Shown: positions 11,817 to 23,262 of the stretch, piece by piece | Layout: the number at the start of each line of letters is the position of its first letter | How positions within the stretch are numbered: position 1 is the first letter of the stretch | Source: Diphasiastrum complanatum | Lineage: Eukaryota; Streptophyta; Lycopodiopsida; Lycopodiales; Lycopodiaceae | Reading direction: 5' to 3' | Length of the DNA: 64,000 bases | Assembly: GCA_029204225.1 (NCBI GenBank) | Contig: CM055114.1 | Span: 14,412,558-14,476,557 of the forward strand | Translations under genes and position numbers: made by a program | Notes under the pieces: generated by a model | Told to the model about the DNA's origin: nothing | What the model saw: only the letters and a program-made list of their open reading frames with translations | Databases searched by the model: none

Positions 11817-14800
11817 TTCTCTTGCAACCCCCTACTTAACTGGAGGTGGGTTTGAGCTTCCGAGTTCCGCGTGCTGAAGTTTGAACAACTTCTCAATAAG
11901 AGCATGAGGCGACTAGATGGATTCTGTATCACAAGATAACAATATGATAGTGATGTGATAACATGAACTCTACATCACAAGATGTAATCACTATGTGCAT
12001 GTGTTTTCATGAAGGGCAAGACAAGGGCTTAATCGTCTGTTATAGTGTATGCGTATTCAAACTCTATTTTTGTTTCCGTGACAGATCGTATTGATTCTAA
12101 TGCATGCTCAATTATTTCATTGATCAATCCAAATAAAATTGAATTTTATTTTTCAACAATGAATAGTCGCACACCGACAGGTTGGCTTTAGAAAAGACAT
12201 TTGATGGATGCAATTTACCAAGTATTACAGTTCTCTTAACTCACTACAAGCTCTCACTAGGTAGTGTTTTGAAATAGAGCTAGCTGCCAGGCTGAAATTT
12301 GTTAAAACTTACAGCGGAGATGGACTCACGACTTACAAGGCTATTTTATGCAAGTTCTCTGAATGTTTTAAAGCTGCCTAAGAACCTGTTTACACTTTGA
12401 TGCTTATCCATACAAAAACATTGGCCTTTAAACCCTCACCTCCAACTTTTTCAGGCACCTCATCTAACCCAAACTATCGAATTCACCCTGGGATCATGCT
12501 ACTTATACAGGACATGATTCTTTCTGATTCGTACACAGGAAAAATGGCAGGCCTTGTAGTTTTGAGACTTAGATCTGTCCTGTTGAGAACTGTCAGCGCA
12601 ATCGGGTGGATATTTCTATTCCTGCATTTAATACGCGTATCCCAACTATCCTAGGAATGCCTAGCCAAATAAAATTTGTGGTCCTAGCTTACCATTCTAG
12701 TCTTTCTAAAATTTGGAAGGAAGGTAATAAAGTTTAAACCAACAGCGAAAGCGATAAAGAGCTTACTCAAGCAGCAACCATGGCCATCTAAAGTACGGTT
12801 ACAATGATCAAATTAAAGTAAGAGCGTCTATACATGACATAAACATCTACCTTGAAATACAAGATTTTGCCATATTGCAGTACGCAAATAAACTGGCAGG
12901 GAAAATCATCCAATACGATACGTCACCTTCTAGCGAACATTGCTTCCTCTTCTTTTTGAAAAATTAGGTAGTTTCCAGAAAGTAGCATAGCAAATGATTT
13001 CAACATCCTACACCTAGATGCTTGATGTAAAAAACATAAGACCCCTATATCTAACATAGATAATCTTTTTCAATTCTTCACACCGCAATCGTAACGATGG
13101 TTCGCATCTAATTTCTGACGATTGATGCTACTGAGATGAGTTCAATGAGCTTTGCAGAACTAAATGCATGCAGGCTTTGCATGGATCATAGTCTAAGGAT
13201 ACGATTCTGAAAAAGAAAAAGAGAAAGCAAAAGGATTTGGAGACCGCTGCTACTGCTAGAATGTATGTATGGCATAAAGCTTGGCCTCGAGGCTGTCCTT
13301 TATACTTGAATTTTTAGGCCATGATTGTCTTACTTGGGCTTTTGCCTCCTAAACGGCTTTATGGTCATAAACCAACCCAATAGCTTCCTTTGATACTTAG
13401 AAAATAGAAAAAGCCATGAAAAAGTTGATTTTTTGCACTTCCTAAAGGGTAGGGTTGTTTTTGTTTTGACTTTTTTGACCCATGACCAAGGGTCGTATCG
13501 TTACGCTTCCGCCCTCAAACCCATGAGAATGTGCACCTACACGTAAACTTTGCACCGATTTTTGTTTAACTTTATAGGAAAAGGAAACCGATTTTATGTT
13601 AGCTTACACATGTATGATTGTGGATGTAGGAGCTATTGTTGTCAATGTTGACTGAATCTCAAACCCGAGTGCTAGCATGGAAAAAATATGACTTCAAAAT
13701 AGTGACCTCAAACCAAAGTGCTTGCATGGAAAACTTTAGAATAAAAATCCAAAGAATGGTAAATGATCTAGTTGTTAGCTTAGTTGGTAAAATGGAAAAA
13801 TTAGTTGATTCTCCGGTGATGTTGCACGTGTACTAGATTGATAAAACTTGTCCAAGATGCTCCTCAAAGGGTTCTAGAGTTTCATGATAGATTTTTTATT
13901 CATAAAACCTCAAGCATTCACTCTTTGGAAGAGAAAAAAATGAGTGGTAGTGCATGCATACTTAAATTACCCCATAATGAAAGGGCCTTTGTTCATGATA
14001 CTGACTAGGAGAGTGAGGAGTCATTAAGTAGTAGCATGGATGATCTCCTATATCGGTAAGTACAAAGGCTGTGATTTTTTTCTCCTCATTAGGGATGCAA
14101 ATCCTTAAAAAAAAAATTCCTATGGAAAACATTTTGTGGATAGGGACTTGCAAAAAGGAGTACAATTGAATCCCATCAAACAAATACGTCATTCAATTAT
14201 CCAATTATAGGCCAGGTACTACTAGAATTTCCCATGGAGATATGATATTTCAAATTTATCTCACCTCCTTAGCTACGCAAAAAGTTCTACTTGAACATGG
14301 AGTAAATTTAATTAGGGTGTGGTAGAGGAGGTTGCTTGCTAAAACCACTTATCTGAGTGAAAAAGAAAACATAAAAAGACATCCACTAATTTGAAAATGC
14401 ACTTACTAAAGCACCCATTCTACGAGCACCCGAATGGCATAAGTAATTTCTCCTTATTGTTGTTGGGCTAGATATAGCTACTCAAATTTAACAACAAAAT
14501 TAAAAACCAACAGATATTAACATGAATTGTAGCTAAAAAAATTAGCAAGCTATGACATGTCAAAAAGTTAAAACCAACAAAAATTTTCATAGTCCATTAA
14601 AATTACATGAGCACACGCATCTAGAATATTGAAGTCTAAATACTTGTATGAAGCATATTGAACTCTATATTAATAATCATCTATAAAACCCTTCCTTTTA
14701 TATTTGTACCGTATTTTCAATTTTTCACAGTCCTACAGAATTACATTGTGTTTGTTATAGGCTATAGAAATATTCGAATAGTTTGTAGAATAACATGAAA

Positions 14801-15983
14801 TTTGCACAATACTCGAGATCCAACAAAGATCCGTACATTATGAAATTTGAAACATTTCGAACAAAATTCAGATGATTGTTGAAGGATATTCCAATGATGT
14901 TTCGAAGATTCGAATGTTGACCGAACATTATGGAATTGATCTTATTCGAACAAAATTTGAAGAATTTTTTAAAGTGACTTCTAACGGAAAACAACCAAAA
15001 ATTAATGTACTTTTAGTAGATCTTTGCTATGGTCAAAGATGATCATGGGTGATGATTTGATAAATGTGATGTGATGTAATGCTTGTGCTTGAGACATGAA
15101 AGAGTACAAGAGCGCACATAACTTTTGAGTAGTTTTATATTATTTTACTAATGTTAAAGTGGTGTCAATTAAATTGAAGAATAGTGTTTAGTATTATTAA
15201 TAGAGTTAAAGTAGCGTTAGTAAGATTGAATAGAATGTAGATACTGTTAGTGAGAATGTGACACCAATGTTGAAAATAGAATTAGTGATAGAATGTAGTG
15301 GAAAAGCTCATTGTTGGTAGATGTTCATGCATATTCCTATTCCTTTTGTTTTGTTTTTCTCAAATGCTTTGAAGGTAGGAATGATATATGGAATTGAGTT
15401 TTGCTTCAATGTGATCATACAAAATAGTGTAATTAAATGTGTAAAATGTGGAATGAAAATTGTGTGGAGTGTTGTAGTAAAAGTATGAATCTCGAGTGAA
15501 TAGGATTCAAAGAATGTAAATCTTTGTTGAAAGACCAATGAGAAGATTGTTATCAGATTCCCACAAACGCTTCTAATGGATTTTCGGCTTTCGCAAATTG
15601 TATGAAAATATCTAAATGCGGAATTACTACCCCAAAACTATAGAGAGCATCGGCGGTAGATCCAAAAATTATATCTATTGGGAATGAGCTATTAGAAGAA
15701 AGTCGACAAAGTAATTAGAACTACCAGTGCTATACAGTTAGACACCCCCTTAAAGGGTGCAATGTACTCGCAAGCCAAAGTTGCAAGATATAATGGTAGA
15801 ATACCTCTCAATGGGCCCAAGTGTAAAAAGGCACCCAAGTAATTCAAAATGGATTTAATTAAAAGTTTTTTGCGCAACTCAAGTTGCTATGCCACATGTT
15901 TTTGGGTCCATCAAATCCTAACCGTAGCCTTGTCTATATTAGGGCATGTGACACCATTTTGTAAACACCTTTTTCATTTGTAC

Positions 15984-15985
<2 letters not shown>
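11817..15985. other. Non-coding part of the segmental duplication, copy 1
   Basis: I see no convincing gene here. Frames of 60-90 codons occur but lack family features and are not consistently conserved in copy 2. Around 14825-14965 there is an imperfect 85-90-bp duplication built on ACATTATG(A/G)AATT and TTCGAACAAAATT. Relative to copy 2, a short insertion near 15749 brings together CACCC and GGGTG as a small palindrome. The 13001-13082 LTR stub is annotated separately. Confidence 0.45.
13001..13082 (-). mobile_element. 82-bp LTR stub (737-bp copia family), present only in duplication copy 1
   Basis: It matches, in inverted orientation, exactly the first 82 bases of LTR L1, ending at the TGTGAAGAATTG terminus. 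In copy 2 the same position holds about 300 bp of other sequence (about 42551-42850). One element terminus is intact and the other side is a deletion break. The simplest reading is an insertion followed by a deletion that removed the rest of the element and about 300 bp of target. Confidence 0.85.

Positions 15986-16022
<37 letters not shown>
15986..16022. repeat. (TA)n microsatellite
   Basis: A run of alternating A and T of about 37 bases. The equivalent tract in the second duplication copy (45788-45819) is about 32 bases, showing length drift since the duplication. Confidence 0.95.
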
Positions 16023-16025
<3 letters not shown>

Positions 16026-16612
16026 TAGTTGCATAAAAACGTGTTTCTGAAAAAAAAAAAACGTTCCCAAAAACGTGTTTCTCAATGATTTTGGACCCAA
16101 AAAAAGAAAAAAAACTTATGCAGGAGGATAAATGGGGGGAGGGTGGGCAACTTGACTTAAACTCTGGAACTGACATGCTAAGATGATGGTACACTTCTTG
16201 ATTATCTTAAAGGGTGGGGGCAAAACCAACTGAGAATTTCTGAACAAATTCACTAATTTTTTTTTGTTTCATAGCACCAGCTAAGCGAAAGAAAGAGAAC
16301 ATCCTGATACATGTCAACATGAAGGTTCTATGAAGTTTAACAATTCTTTAGCATCAAAGATTCGAATCTCCTATTTCATATTCAGAAAAGTAGAATAGGT
16401 ACTGTGCGGATGGTTTGTGTACAAAAGACTTTGCAATTCAAGTTCCAGTTATTTGTTATGTTAACTCCTTTGGGTCTATCAAAAAGTTCAGGGAAAACTA
16501 AGATTTGATATATGCAGAAACTACCTTGGCATAGTAATTGCTCATTATCGATGCATTGATTTGACAGGAAATGGAACACATTTCCATAGGAAATTTTAAA
16601 TTCATTTTCGCA

Positions 16613-16915
16613 CCAAATGGAATGAAACTGATTGCATAAAAAACTAGACAAAAATAGCTTCAAAACAAGCTATCAAGCAAGATAAATGGATCAAGCATGA
16701 GAGAGAACTTCCAAACTGAAATTGGATGTTCCTCACATGTGTCTGAGCACCTGATTCCGTACAGTACCAGGTCAGACCCAATCAATGTCCTTTTGATCTC
16801 TTTTGATCCAGAATAGAACAAGATAGCCAGGAAAATGGGCCTTGACAATTCCTAGCTCAAGATTGATGAAATTTTTTCACTTAGATGGATCAAAATGCAT
16901 GGTAACCTTAGGTAG
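16613..16915 (-). mobile_element. Leader of an inverted copia element, truncated
   Basis: This lies downstream of the primer-binding site on the minus strand and upstream of the break with the segmental duplication at 16612. It has no long open frame and is taken as the 5' untranslated leader of the element whose 5' LTR is 16928-17664. Confidence 0.5.
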
Positions 16916-16927
16916 GCTCTGATACCA
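16916..16927 (-). promoter_or_regulatory. Primer-binding site (initiator Met tRNA)
   Basis: On the minus strand it reads TGGTATCAGAGC, complementary to the 3' end of plant initiator tRNA-Met, and directly follows the LTR end. This marks 16928-17664 as a 5' LTR. Confidence 0.9.
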
Positions 16928-17664
16928 TGTTGAAATTCACACGTGTGGATTGTCCACAACATGTACTTGTGATCTCCTAAGGTGTGTAGATGCACCAAGA
17001 TTAAGATTAGATTGAGATTCAAGATCAATCTTAGATCCTATGGCAAAAACACACTACTACATGCATTCAAACACTTCCAACTCTCACTCACACGTGTGGG
17101 AAGTGTTCCAAAAGTAATCTAAGTAAAAACAAGCTGCTCTCCTTGGGTAGAGAGAGAAAATGCATCAAGAGCTCTCGGGTAGAGAGAGAAAGTTAGAAAA
17201 TCACTTACATTCAAAATCCACTCAATCTCCAAAATCAATTAGCTTCAAAATGCGGAGTACAATGATACTAGTAGATCCACGAGCTACCACTATGTTTAAC
17301 TATGATTGGACCATACTTTGTCACCTCTTGATCCTATTGGACCATTGATCCATGCACCTCTTAATTCTATTGGACTATATCCAAGTACACCTCAATTTCC
17401 TATTGGACCTCACATGGTTCCACCTCTAAATCCTATTGGACCTCTTGGAATTCATCAAACAAAAGCATTACGCTTGTCTACACTCTAATTGGCACGAGTT
17501 TAGCCTCTTACTCTATTTTGGCTCAATAGTGGCATTACAAGTGGAAATGCATAATTTGCCATCTATGCCAAATTTATTCCTATCAACATCCTGCACCTAG
17601 ATGCTTGATGTAAAAACATAAGACCCCTATATCTAACATAGATAATCTTTTTCAATTCTTCACA
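16928..17664 (-). mobile_element. 5' LTR of an inverted copia element (737-bp family, copy L2)
   Basis: It is inverted relative to L1 and the same length (737 bp), running TGTTGAAATTCA to CAATTCTTCACA on the + strand. The CCAAT repeat series and CACACGTGTG palindromes (16938-16947, 17089-17098) are retained. The body of the element, which should extend leftward, is cut off after about 300 bp. Confidence 0.9.
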
Positions 17665-17818
17665 TTCTCTAAGATGAAGAAATATCTAAAGGACGAAATA
17701 CACAAAGAAATATCTTTTTGCCTCAACGAAAATCTGACGAACAAGAATGTTTCTTGAATAATCCTCGATATGAAGATGATATGTTCACGAGGACATTTCA
17801 CATTTGAGGAAGGGGATA
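17665..17818 (+). mobile_element. 3' end of a second retrotransposon, with polypurine tract
   Basis: It encodes a short tail (DDMFTRTFHI then stop) followed by GAGGAAGGGG at 17807-17816, a typical polypurine tract. This resembles the 3' end of a Ty3/gypsy-like internal region, but too little remains to name the family. Confidence 0.45.
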
Positions 17819-19080
17819 TGTGATGCCACGAAAATGTTAAATATTGAATATCAACATAAATATGGCATGATATACTCGAAAATGAAGATATGAGCTGGTT
17901 AAGTATAAATCATGAAGAGGCCTAAGTCATTTTTCGGGAATATATCTCGTAAGTACTTGCCTTGTAATTAAGGGCAAGACCTTTAAAAGGAAAAGACATT
18001 GCCTTGGACCACCTTTACTAGGTCGTCCATACAAAATGACTAGATACGAAAGACATGTTAAACTAGAGTAACTTTAACTCATAGTTAAGTATACCTCCTA
18101 TGGTATAGTTGAATGTATTTTCAGTCTAATTGTTAACTAGACCCTTTCGTGGGAGCGACGCACCTATTGTTTAAGAGGTGTGTTTGTTCGTCCCGTAGAA
18201 CATATATAGATCTCACACTTCAGTCTTGATCATTGAGAGAGAAGAGTTTATGCTTATGTAAGAGATTGAAGAAGTGAATAGAGTTCTGTGAGTTGTTCTC
18301 TCTTATCTCTGTTCTCCGCACTGTTGAGTGTGAGTGATCTTGAGTCTGCTAATAGTCTCTAACGCATTTCATGAATTACTCTCTAATTAGATAGACGCTC
18401 TAGTGCATTACAGTCGTTTGTTGTGTTTCTGTAAAGCGTGCTCTAAAGAACTGTCTTAAAACCATCTTATTCGTCTGTCGCGAATACTTTCTTTTCGACA
18501 CTCGAATAACGACTATCTTTGGTACAGTTTAGCACGATCATTGAATAAGCTGTATGTATACATATGAGATTAAAGTCCCTATATGAAGAATTGAGTCTTT
18601 GATCTGTTTTCCTGATTGGCATTGACATAAGTTTCTAACATGTTCTGAAACTCTTCGTGTTCTTTAACCATTAATTTGGGCTTTAGTTGTTGAGGACTTT
18701 TGTCTAGAAACAAATAGTTCGTGAATGCGATTAATAAATTGTCTGCAGAGTCGCGAATATATCGAACAATTCTCGATTCTTTGTTGACACCTTAATCAGC
18801 CAGAGTGTAGTACTGTTGTACTACTCTGATAACATCTCATCTGTAGAGCGCGCTTCATTCGATTCGATAGATGCCAGATTGTTGTTCTAAATTTATTGAT
18901 ATTACCCATCCCAAACATAAGTAATATTGGTTAATTTTTAATGTCTGTCGACAACCAGAATAACACTCGAAACCACTTGTCATAAATTGTACCAAAAACA
19001 TAACTTTCTAACGTTGTACTCTGTGGGAACGACATTATTTTCTATAAAATCTATATTAACTCTGTTGGTATAGTACAACA
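17819..19080 (+). mobile_element. Putative LTR following the polypurine tract (about 1.26 kb)
   Basis: It starts TGTGATGCCACG right after the purine tract and may end at TAGTACAACA, where copia coding sequence begins abruptly at 19081. No second copy is in the window to confirm either end. It contains CATATATAGATC near 18200 as a possible TATA region. The boundaries are tentative. Confidence 0.4.
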
Positions 19081-20252
19081 CAAGCCGATGGCCAATTACT
19101 ATCTGTTAAAGGATTTGGAGTGGTACCAGTGAAGTTAGCCAATAGGATAATAAAACGGGTAAGCAATGTGCAAAATGTACCTAGCTTAGCTAACAATCTG
19201 CTATCTGTTGGGACAATGACTAATCAACAACTCAAGGTTGAGCTTGACAGCAACAAATGTCTTGTAAAAGACATCAAGAATCACTACAAAGTGATTGCTA
19301 CAAGAGCTAGAGTCAACGGGAATCGACTCTACAAATTGAATGTGAGATCTTTTGCTCAAGCTATGGTAAGCACTATTAATTGAAGTGATCTTTGGCATCA
19401 ACGATTTGGTCATATTAGTGCTCAAAGTTTATAGATTCTCAAAAGAGGTAACCTAGTTATTGGAAAGTCTGATACATCTTTTGAAGGAAAAATCTATGAA
19501 GGTTGTATTTTTGGAAAACAACACAGAGAGAGGTTTCCCAAAAGTGGAGCAAGGAGAGCCAGTGGCATCCTAGATCTTGTCCATAGTGATATATGTGGAC
19601 CCATGCAGACTAAATCTCTAAGTGGCTACTATTACTTTATTGTCTTCATTGATGATTATAGCAGATGCATTTGGATTTATTTCATAAGAAGAAATCAGAT
19701 GCTTTTGCTAAGTTCAAAAAATTCAAGACATTAGTTGAAAAGCAAACAGGTTGTTACACTAAGACTTTGAGATCTGATGGAGGTGGTGAGTATTTTTCGA
19801 CATAATTTATTGGTTTCTGCAAATATCAAGGGATCAAGAGGCAGACTACAACACCTTATTCACCACATCAAAACGGAGTTCCAGAATGAAAGAACAGATC
19901 TATTGTTGAGATGGCCAAGGCGATGTTCAAAAGCAAGGGTCTGCCAAACACCTTTGGTCAGAAGCTTGTAGCACAGCTATGCACATCCTAAATCGGTGTC
20001 CTATAGAATTCTAGAAGATAAGACACCTCATGAAGCTTTTACTGGAAAGAAACCTAATATTTCTCATTTGAGAGTATTTGGTTGTGATGCTTATGCTCAT
20101 ATTCCTGATGAGAAACAAAGGAAATTAGATGCAAAAGCTATCAAGTGTATTTTCCTTGGATATGATGAGAAGGCCAACCATATTTGTCTCTTGTTAAAGA
20201 TATGGATGTGCTCAACAGAAAGGTCTGAAGCAACAAGAGGAAAAGATTGGTA
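19081..20252 (+). pseudogene. Ty1/copia protease-integrase fragment, decayed
   Basis: The sequence begins inside the protease-to-integrase linker (ADGQLLSVKGFG, SLANNLLSVG). It continues into the zinc-binding GAG-pre-integrase region (DLWHQRFGHIS) and the integrase core ([35 protein letters not shown]). A stop at 19381 and several frameshifts (about 19690, 19800 and 19990) break the frame. The last open part reads DKTPHEAFTGKKPNISHLRVFG. The sequence differs from the other copia elements here, so it is a separate lineage. It ends at the solo LTR insertion at 20266. Confidence 0.88.
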
Positions 20253-20260
20253 AACAAGGA

Positions 20261-20989
20261 TCTATTGTGAAGAATTGAAAAAAATTATCTATGTTAGATA
20301 TAGGGGTCTTATGTTTTTATATCAAGCATCTAGGTGTAGGATGTTGATAGGAACAAATTTGGCATAGATGGCAAATTATGCATTTCCACTTGTAATGCCA
20401 CTATTGAGCCAAAATAGTCGTGCCAATTAGAGTGTAGACAAGTGTAATGCTTTTGTTTGATGAATTCTAAGAGGTCCAATAGGATTTAGAGGTGGAACCA
20501 TGTGAGGTCGAATAGGAATTTGAGGTTTGCTTGAATATAGTCCAATAGAATTAAGAGGTGCATGGGTCAATGGTCCAATAGGATTAAGAGGTGAGAAAAT
20601 GTGGTCCGATCATAGTTAAGCATAGTGGTAGCTCGTGGATCTACTAGTATCATTGTACTCCTCTTTTGGATCTAATTGATTTGGTGATTGTGTAGTTTTT
20701 GAGTGTCATTGGATTTCTAGCTTTCTCTCTCTACCCGAGAGCTCATGATGGTTTTTCTCTCTCTACCTGAGGAGAGCAGCTTGTTTTTACTTAGAATAAT
20801 TTTTGAATACTTCTCACACGTGTGAGTGAGAGTTGGAAGTGATTGAATGCATGTAGTAGTGTGTTTTTGCCATAGAATCAAAGATAGATCTTGAATCTCA
20901 ATCTAGTCTTGATCTTGGTGCATCGACACATCTTAGGAGATCACAAGTACATGTTGTGAACAATCCACATGTGTGAAATCAACATCTAT
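20261..20989 (+). mobile_element. Solo LTR (737-bp copia family, copy L3) with 5-bp target duplication
   Basis: The LTR is 20266-20984, TGTGAAGAATTG to GAAATCAACA. It is flanked on both sides by TCTAT (20261-20265 and 20985-20989), the expected 5-bp target-site duplication. Having one LTR and an intact duplication shows an insertion reduced by LTR-LTR recombination. A CACACGTGTG palindrome is at 20815-20824. Confidence 0.93.
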
Positions 20990-23166
20990 GTGATCTATCA
21001 TCCAAAGGTCATAGAAAAAGACGAATCCGTGCATTCAAGTAAGTTATAGCTTATTTGGTATTGAATATTGCTTGAACTTTTTGATTCATTCATAATCACT
21101 AATTTTGTTATTTGTTCATTTCAACTTTCTGTTGATTTGCTTATTATATACTACTGTGAATACTATGAGTGTCCTAATTTCTACTGACATTTTCATGAAC
21201 ATTATGTTTGCAATGCAGATCAACATTGGTTGGTGAAGACAATTTGGCCGATGAGATTTCAATTGGAAACTCACTAGGCTCTATCTTGACTTCTAAATCT
21301 ATGAAATCAATGTTAAATAATAACAAAATGAAAAAGATTAAGGCTTCAATTACTGATAGCATTATGGATGAAGTTGAAAAAATATTAGACACTACATTGC
21401 TTCAGAGGGCATGTGACTTTTCTACCATTAGTAGGGAAGCATATGCAACAATGTTTAAGATGATAAAGGAGGCATTTGCACAGGTAAATATTAAAAAGCT
21501 TTTTAATGCCACAACCATTTCATCTTTTAAAAAAAAGAGACATGTTAAACCATGGTATGCAGACAGCAGTTGGTAATTCATTTTATATCAATGAAGTGTA
21601 TTGCTCGAAAGGTGAAAGTCTAGCATATAACAATTTCAAAAAAAAAAATTATTGACATTAATTAACATTCATCATAAATTTTCACCGTATTACAGATGAG
21701 AATGTCAATAACAAGTTGACAGTTGTTCTCAAGTTAGACGAGTTTGAATTATAAAAGGACAAAAAATGGAAAGAATCAATCTCACAATCATGAATGGAGC
21801 ACTTTCGAATTCAGAAGACTCAGAAGGCCTCAATTTCAGTGTTCAATCAGAAAATGATATCTGGTGGTTGGCAGCATTTCAGGTATAGCAGTTCCTTCGC
21901 ATAATAAATAGGAATAATCATTTGAATATGAATTTCATATCTAAAATCTTCTTTGTGTTGATATTATGAAGCCAATCACGTTTTTGTATTCTCTTATAGG
22001 TGCTGAAAGAAGACCATAACATTCTCTCGTGGCTACTTAGTAGAACATCATATCCTGCCACCATAAAAAATCACATGGAGGGAGTTCCACTCAATATTCC
22101 TAGAATTGGCACTTTCAACATTGAATGGCATTTAGTAGGAGATCTGAAGACATTAAAATGTATGTTCAATGTATCTCATGGCGCTAACTCTAAACACCCT
22201 TGTTTGTACTGCATGAAAACAACAAAAGACATGACAAGGAGTACAGGAATATCAAGAGAACGAGAAGATCCTAATTGGAAACCTATACTACCAATTCCTC
22301 TATGAAATGTTCATATCTATACATTGCATGCGGAGGTGCGTATTATAGAAAAAATAATATATCTTCACATTTTGTTTGCATAGATTTCCGAGCCAGAGGC
22401 CTCTGCGAAGGAAGCTATTTCTAGATTAGAGGATGTGTTGTCCAAAGCAGGCTTACATAAAGGCCACGTTAAAATAAGAAAAGATGACAAGCTATCAGGT
22501 AAAACAGGAAATATTCCATACAAGCCGAACATTGGAGGATCTAAAGCTCGAAGATTTCTATCAAATTATTCTGGCAAACAATCTAAGGTTCAATACACGG
22601 TTTGGAAAATTATTGCAGCAACTCAAGATTTCGAAGAAGAAGCTTCTACTCGTATACACAAAGTAGAAGTTTGGAAAAAGTTAGACAACATGGTGAAATA
22701 CTTGAGAAAAGATAAATTTTTAAATACTGATGTTCAAATGATACAGAAAACAACCAATGAATTTGTGAATGTAGTTCAAAGTGCATGGGGTGTTGATCAT
22801 ATAACACGTGGGGTGCTGATCATATAACACATTACATGGTAAGACTTTGATTTTACACTATAATAGACAAATATGTGCAATTAAATTATATACTTTTGGT
22901 ATTGATTTAGATTATGTTTTTATGACATGCAGCACATATTACGACATCATTCGACATTCTTTGCAAGAAATAGTGGAAGTCTTAGCATATGGTCATCACA
23001 AGGAATGGAAAAATCTCATTGGCAAGCAAGAGCGGCATTTCATAAAAGTACACAACATGGCGGGACTAGCACAAAAAACAGCTATATACTACAACTTTTC
23101 CAATGGTTTTACAAAAGAATCCAAATTTGTCATAATACAAAATTGATGGATTATAAAAAATTTTAA
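20990..23166 (+). pseudogene. Transposon family gene 1 (DDE-type transposase), copy C
   Basis: Only the end of exon 1 survives (to 21038, donor GTAAGT). Exon 2 is 21219-21882, exon 3 is 22000-22838, exon 4 starts at 22933, and all introns are GT-AG in conserved phase. Exon 2 reads KLTVVLKLDE, whose D aligns with the first catalytic Asp of copy B. Exon 3 holds GDLKTLKCMFNVS then HPCLYCMK (second Asp and a CxxC pair). Exon 4 holds GSLSIWSSQGMEKSHWQARA with the putative catalytic Glu. Damage includes frameshifts in exon 2 and stops at 22303-22305 and 22381-22383. A small duplication sits at 22793-22838. The D-D-CxxC-E order resembles RAG1/Transib transposases. That placement is inferred from motif layout, and KDZ-like or another DDE superfamily is possible. 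Confidence 0.75.
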
Positions 23167-23262
23167 AAAAGCATGCAAATTTATACAAGCCAGTAGGCTA
23201 TAAACACATAGTAAAATTTTGTATATTAAATAAAATATTTACAAAGTACAATTCAGCAGTAT

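Larger units (their letters stand above)
7430..16612. repeat. Segmental duplication, copy 1 (9.2 kb)
   Basis: From AGGTAATTCACC at 7430 to CATTTTCGCA at 16612 the sequence matches 37072-46417 in direct orientation, with scattered substitutions and small indels. By eye identity is well above 90 percent; I did not compute it. It holds the CACTA DUF4218 fragment, an LTR (7740-8310), an AT-rich stretch, one unrecognised gene (11367-11816) and a TA microsatellite. The left break lies inside the CACTA gene. The right break abuts the leader of an inverted copia element. Unlike copy 2, it contains an 82-bp LTR stub at 13001-13082 in place of about 300 bp. Confidence 0.93.

Noticed and set aside
14755-15538. 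Small frames in the segmental duplication (for example 14755-14994 and 15308-15538)
   Set aside because: Frames are low-complexity Phe/Ile/Asn-rich, shifted or broken between the two copies, and match no family.
16382-16663. 93-codon minus-strand frame as a gene
   Set aside because: It runs across the right break of the segmental duplication, and copy 2 (46187-46444) shares only part of it.
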